Positions 13,110-16,169 of a stretch of DNA of 16,169 nt are shown here, piece after piece (positions within the stretch are counted from its first letter, which is position 1; each line of letters starts with the position of its first letter). Source of the DNA: Akkermansiaceae bacterium (GTDB taxonomy: Bacteria > Verrucomicrobiota > Verrucomicrobiia > Verrucomicrobiales > Akkermansiaceae); assembly GCA_023301545.1 (NCBI GenBank), contig JALZUI010000088.1:1-16169 (forward strand), in the 5' to 3' direction. Made by a program: the position numbers and the translations under genes. The notes beneath the pieces are model-generated. The model searched no databases, was not told where the DNA came from, and worked only from the letters and a program-made list of their open reading frames with translations.

Positions 13110-15896
13110 ATGAGCGAGTCCAAATACAAAGATACAATTTTCCTTCCGGATACGACCTTTCCTATGCGTGGTAATCTTGCGCAGAATGAGCCTATTCGTC
13201 TTCGTCAATGGGAGGAAGCAGGTCTTTATGAGCAAGTCGTGCAGAAGCGCAAAGAGGCTGGCTCTCCTAAATTTATTCTTCATGATGGGCCTCCCTTTGC
13301 GAATGGTGATGCTCACATGGGAACTGCTCTGAATAAGGTTCTGAAGGATTTCGTAGTGAAGTCTAAGAGCATGGCTGGCTTTGAAGCTCCGCTCATCCCT
13401 GGTTGGGATTGTCACGGTCTGCCGATCGAATTCAAGGTCGTGCAAGAGGCGCGTGATGAGTCTCCTGCTGAGATTCGTGTACGTTGTGAAGAGTTCGCTA
13501 AAAAATGGATTGAGATCCAGTGTGAATCCTTCCGTCGACTTGGGGTTTTTGCCGATTGGGATAACCGTTATTTAACACTCGCGCCTCAGTATGAAGCGGG
13601 TGTGATCCGTACCTTCGCTAAGCTTATCGAGCGAGGAGCGGTGTATCAGTCTAAGAAGCCGGTACAATGGTCTTACGGTGCGCAAACGGCCCTAGCGGAA
13701 GCTGAGGTTGAGTACATGGACAAGAAATCGATTGCGCTCTTTGTTGGATTCCCAGCAGTAGACGCAGCGCATAAGGTAGTGATCTGGACGACGACTCCGT
13801 GGACGCTCCCAGCAAACCTCGCAGTAGCGGTTCACGAAGATTTTACTTATGTCTCAGGGGAGTTCTCTAAGGAGCTCCACAAGAAGGATGCCGAAGGCAA
13901 TAAATTCACTGAAACCGCAACGGAGACTCTCCTCATTGCGCGTGACCTCCTAGAGCAATTTGAAAAAAATACAGGGTTCAAGCCTACCGGTGATCTTACC
14001 GAAATTAAAGGCTCCGAGCTTTTAGGGCAGCAGGTTAATCACCCGTTCCTTGATCGTCAGGTTCCGATTATTGGCGCTGACTTTGTGACTACTGAGTCTG
14101 GTACTGGTCTCGTCCATATCGCCCCTGGTCACGGAGCTGATGACTACATGGCAGGTCAGGCTAATGGGTTGGGTGTTCTTTCCCCTGTAGATGACTTCGG
14201 GAAATACACCGAGGACTGTGGCATTCCTGAGTTTATTGGGGAGCATGTGTTCGACTGTAATGTGCCTATCATTAAAATTTTAGCAGGGAAGGGGCTTCTG
14301 ATTGGTAAAGAAAATTACCATCATAGTTACCCACACTGTTGGCGTTCTAAAACTCCGATCATTTTCCGTGCGGTGGACCAGTTTTTCATCTCGATGGAAG
14401 AGCTCCGCCCAATCGCCCTCAACGAAATTAAGAAAACAGAGTGGCTGCCAGGATGGGGTGAAAATCGAATTTACTCAACGGTAGAAAACCGTCCAGACTG
14501 GTGTATCTCTCGCCAGCGAACGTGGGGTGTTCCTGTTCCTGTCTTCTTTGACGAGCATGGTGAACCGGTGGTGGATAGTGAAATCGCCATGAAAGTTGCG
14601 GAGCTAGTCGAGAAAGAGGGAACGAACGTATGGTTCACCCTTTCTGACGAAGAAATGGCTGCGCGCCTAGATATTCCTGCGAGCTACACTCGTGGCCGTG
14701 ATACGCTAGATGTTTGGATCGATTCTGGTTCCTCGCACGTATCGGTACTAGAGACGCACCCTGAGCTAAGTGCTCCTGCCGACCTCTACCTAGAGGCTAC
14801 CGATCAACACCGTGGCTGGTTCCAGTCCTCCTTAATGCTCTCCTGTGCAGTGCGTGATCAGGCTCCGTATAAGACAGTCATGACTCACGGGTTCGTTGTG
14901 AACCAAGATGGGTCTAAGATTTCCAAGTCCAAGCAGGGCGAGAAAGATAAAAACGGTAAGCCTAAGAAGGTGAAACCGACTGAGGCGAGCTACTTCTACG
15001 AGAAATACGGCGCAGACATTCTCCGCCTCTGGGTGAGTTCTGTCGATTGGCAAGATTCGGTTCCTTTTGGGGAAGACCTCTTCAAGCAAATCGCTGATCC
15101 ATACCGCCGTATTCGTAACACCTTTAAGATTCTCCTCGGAAACCTTAATGGCTTTGAATTTGAGCGCGATGCTCTGGCTCTGAGCGAAATTACGGCAGAT
15201 GCTGAGACCCTAATTGATCGTTGGATCCTTGAGCGTCTCAATACTGTTATTGCAGAGGCAAAAGCCGGTTACGAGGCTTATGACTTCCGTAAGGTCTTCA
15301 CCACCATTAACCAGTTTGTCACCGCAGACCTTTCTGCGATCTACATTGAAACCACTAAGGACCGAGTGTACTGTGATGCGAAGGACTCTAAGCGCCGTCT
15401 CGCGACGCTGACTACGATGCACCACATTTTCGAGTCCCTTGTACGCCTCCTTGCGCCAGTACTCTCCTACACTGCAGAAGAAGCATGGGAGCACGCTGGA
15501 CATGACCTGAAGACGGATTCAATCCACTTACAACTCTTTCCTGAGCCTCTCGACCTTGGTGCTGAGCAAGCACAAGAGCCTGTGGCGGAACTGTTGAAGA
15601 TTCGCGGAATCATCCAGACGGCTAATGAAGCGAAGGTCCAAGCTAAGGAGTTCACCAAGAACAACGAAGCGAAGGTCACCCTCACTCTTCCGGCAGGAAA
15701 CTCGCATCAAGAGCTCCTCACTAACCGTGATTTCTTTACTGAATTCTTCATCATCGCCGAGCTCGACCTCGTGGAAGGAGATGAAATCTCAGCAGAGTCA
15801 GTCAAGACCGAGTACCAAATGTGTCCACGTTGTCGTCGATACGAACCTAGCGACAACCCAGAAGGCCTCTGTGCTCGTTGTGAGCCGCTGGTTTAA
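13110..15896 (+). CDS. ileS: Isoleucine--tRNA ligase
   Basis: 928 aa, full length for the bacterial IleS1 type; charges tRNA-Ile in the cytoplasm. The class I signature appears as H-M-G-T (69-72) after H-D-G-P-P-F-A-N-G-D. The CP1 editing domain is marked by W-T-T-T-P-W-T-L-P-A-N and G-T-G-L-V-H-I-A-P-G-H-G. The KMSKS loop is K-I-S-K-S (603-607). A C-terminal zinc site with Cys905, Cys908, Cys921 and Cys924 (C-x2-C...C-x2-C) matches the zinc-bearing bacterial enzyme rather than the eukaryote-like IleS2 of mupirocin-resistant strains. A Lys-rich insertion of roughly ten residues follows the KISKS loop. The 196-nt upstream region shared with the divergent KH gene shows no T-box features and no clear Shine-Dalgarno sequence. 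Tandem hairpins and a terminator follow the stop. Confidence 0.97.
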   Translation: MSESKYKDTIFLPDTTFPMRGNLAQNEPIRLRQWEEAGLYEQVVQKRKEAGSPKFILHDGPPFANGDAHMGTALNKVLKDFVVKSKSMAGFEAPLIPGWDCHGLPIEFKVVQEARDESPAEIRVRCEEFAKKWIEIQCESFRRLGVFADWDNRYLTLAPQYEAGVIRTFAKLIERGAVYQSKKPVQWSYGAQTALAEAEVEYMDKKSIALFVGFPAVDAAHKVVIWTTTPWTLPANLAVAVHEDFTYVSGEFSKELHKKDAEGNKFTETATETLLIARDLLEQFEKNTGFKPTGDLTEIKGSELLGQQVNHPFLDRQVPIIGADFVTTESGTGLVHIAPGHGADDYMAGQANGLGVLSPVDDFGKYTEDCGIPEFIGEHVFDCNVPIIKILAGKGLLIGKENYHHSYPHCWRSKTPIIFRAVDQFFISMEELRPIALNEIKKTEWLPGWGENRIYSTVENRPDWCISRQRTWGVPVPVFFDEHGEPVVDSEIAMKVAELVEKEGTNVWFTLSDEEMAARLDIPASYTRGRDTLDVWIDSGSSHVSVLETHPELSAPADLYLEATDQHRGWFQSSLMLSCAVRDQAPYKTVMTHGFVVNQDGSKISKSKQGEKDKNGKPKKVKPTEASYFYEKYGADILRLWVSSVDWQDSVPFGEDLFKQIADPYRRIRNTFKILLGNLNGFEFERDALALSEITADAETLIDRWILERLNTVIAEAKAGYEAYDFRKVFTTINQFVTADLSAIYIETTKDRVYCDAKDSKRRLATLTTMHHIFESLVRLLAPVLSYTAEEAWEHAGHDLKTDSIHLQLFPEPLDLGAEQAQEPVAELLKIRGIIQTANEAKVQAKEFTKNNEAKVTLTLPAGNSHQELLTNRDFFTEFFIIAELDLVEGDEISAESVKTEYQMCPRCRRYEPSDNPEGLCARCEPLV

Positions 15897-15912
15897 TTTG
15901 AAGTGTACTGCG

Positions 15913-15943
15913 CCCTATAATAACTAAACTAGTAATTATAGGG
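15913..15943. other. Long AT-rich inverted repeat after ileS
   Basis: Arms 15913-15921 and 15935-15943 are perfectly complementary over 9 bp. After an A-A mismatch an inner 4-bp stem (15923-15926 with 15930-15933) closes a 3-nt loop. It begins 17 nt after the ileS stop and shares its last G with the terminator hairpin that follows. It could protect the mRNA 3' end or help termination. Confidence 0.6.
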
Positions 15944-15975
15944 TGAGTCTTCGTCGGGACTCACTATTCTTTTTT
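15943..15975 (+). terminator. Intrinsic terminator of ileS
   Basis: A perfect 7-bp stem (15943-15949 with 15958-15964) with an 8-nt loop is followed after five bases by six T residues (15970-15975). Confidence 0.75.
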
Positions 15976-16046
15976 CTTAACCTCTGAGGTGCAATAAACG
16001 TATTTTTTTGTGAATAAATTTCTGATTTTATGCTCTAATGAGGTAT

Positions 16047-16169
16047 ATGAAGAAGACAATGTTTATTTCTTTGGTCGCGCTCAGCGGTCTTTTCGTGGTT
16101 TCTTGTCAGTCAGGTCAATCTATTCCCGATGCACCTCTCCCTGTAGAGCAAAAGGTCGTTAGTGAAGCA
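16047..16169 (+). CDS. Lipoprotein, N-terminal fragment cut by the window end
   Basis: Only 41 codons are visible and the frame is open to the window edge. Lys-Lys after the start, a hydrophobic stretch and the lipobox V-V-S-C (Cys20) form a clear lipoprotein signal peptide, followed by a Gln/Ser/Pro-rich tether. A GAGG patch (16040-16043) precedes the ATG at suitable distance. The function cannot be told from this fragment. Confidence 0.7.
   Translation, partial: MKKTMFISLVALSGLFVVSCQSGQSIPDAPLPVEQKVVSEA

Noticed and set aside
12906..13445. A 179-codon minus-strand frame across the ileS start
   Set aside because: It lies antisense to the certain ileS N-terminus and overlaps the KH gene start; its product has no recognisable domain.

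Overview
The window reads as ordinary chromosomal DNA of a Gram-negative bacterium with one small mobile-element patch. Most start codons lack a clear Shine-Dalgarno sequence, there are two lipoproteins, and a flotillin/NfeD pair, a GspE/GspF pair and a family M29 aminopeptidase are present. GC-rich composite palindromes surround a small HUH transposase. Together these fit a PVC-group organism such as a Verrucomicrobiota member. That placement is an inference from gene style only, since no rRNA or other phylogenetic marker search was possible.

Layout. Positions 35-2735 (minus) hold a YqiJ-like NfeD/OB-fold membrane protein followed by a long YqiK-like flotillin. Divergent from them, 2949-3886 (plus) encodes two small unrecognised proteins that each have a charged helical body and one C-terminal membrane segment; they sit behind a good sigma70-type promoter and end at a UUCG-loop terminator. 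Positions 3952-5280 (minus) are rarA, and 5390-6019 (minus) is a 3D-domain lipoprotein with its own terminator. Positions 6269-9286 (plus) are a two-gene unit for a type IV pilus or type II secretion assembly ATPase (GspE/PilB) and its platform protein (GspF/PilC). Convergent to it is an M29 metallo-aminopeptidase (about 9353-10456, minus), which is divergent from purN (10535-11113, plus).

Positions 11109-12138 form the accessory patch. A Y1/HUH (IS200/IS605-like or RAYT-like) transposase is flanked by two 92-bp direct repeats and followed by a third, inverted, diverged copy, all built from short palindromes. A 19-nt near-perfect direct repeat brackets the whole patch. After it come a 140-aa unknown protein (plus) and a KhpA-like KH protein (minus) whose stop codons overlap tail to tail. 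Then come ileS (13110-15896, plus) with tandem hairpins and a terminator, and the start of a second lipoprotein that runs off the window.

Most genes are housekeeping: replication-fork maintenance, purine synthesis, tRNA charging, RNA binding and peptide turnover. The parts most worth a second look are the repeat/transposase cluster and the flotillin/NfeD locus with its divergent pair of tail-anchored proteins. No clearly new defence or biosynthetic system is evident.
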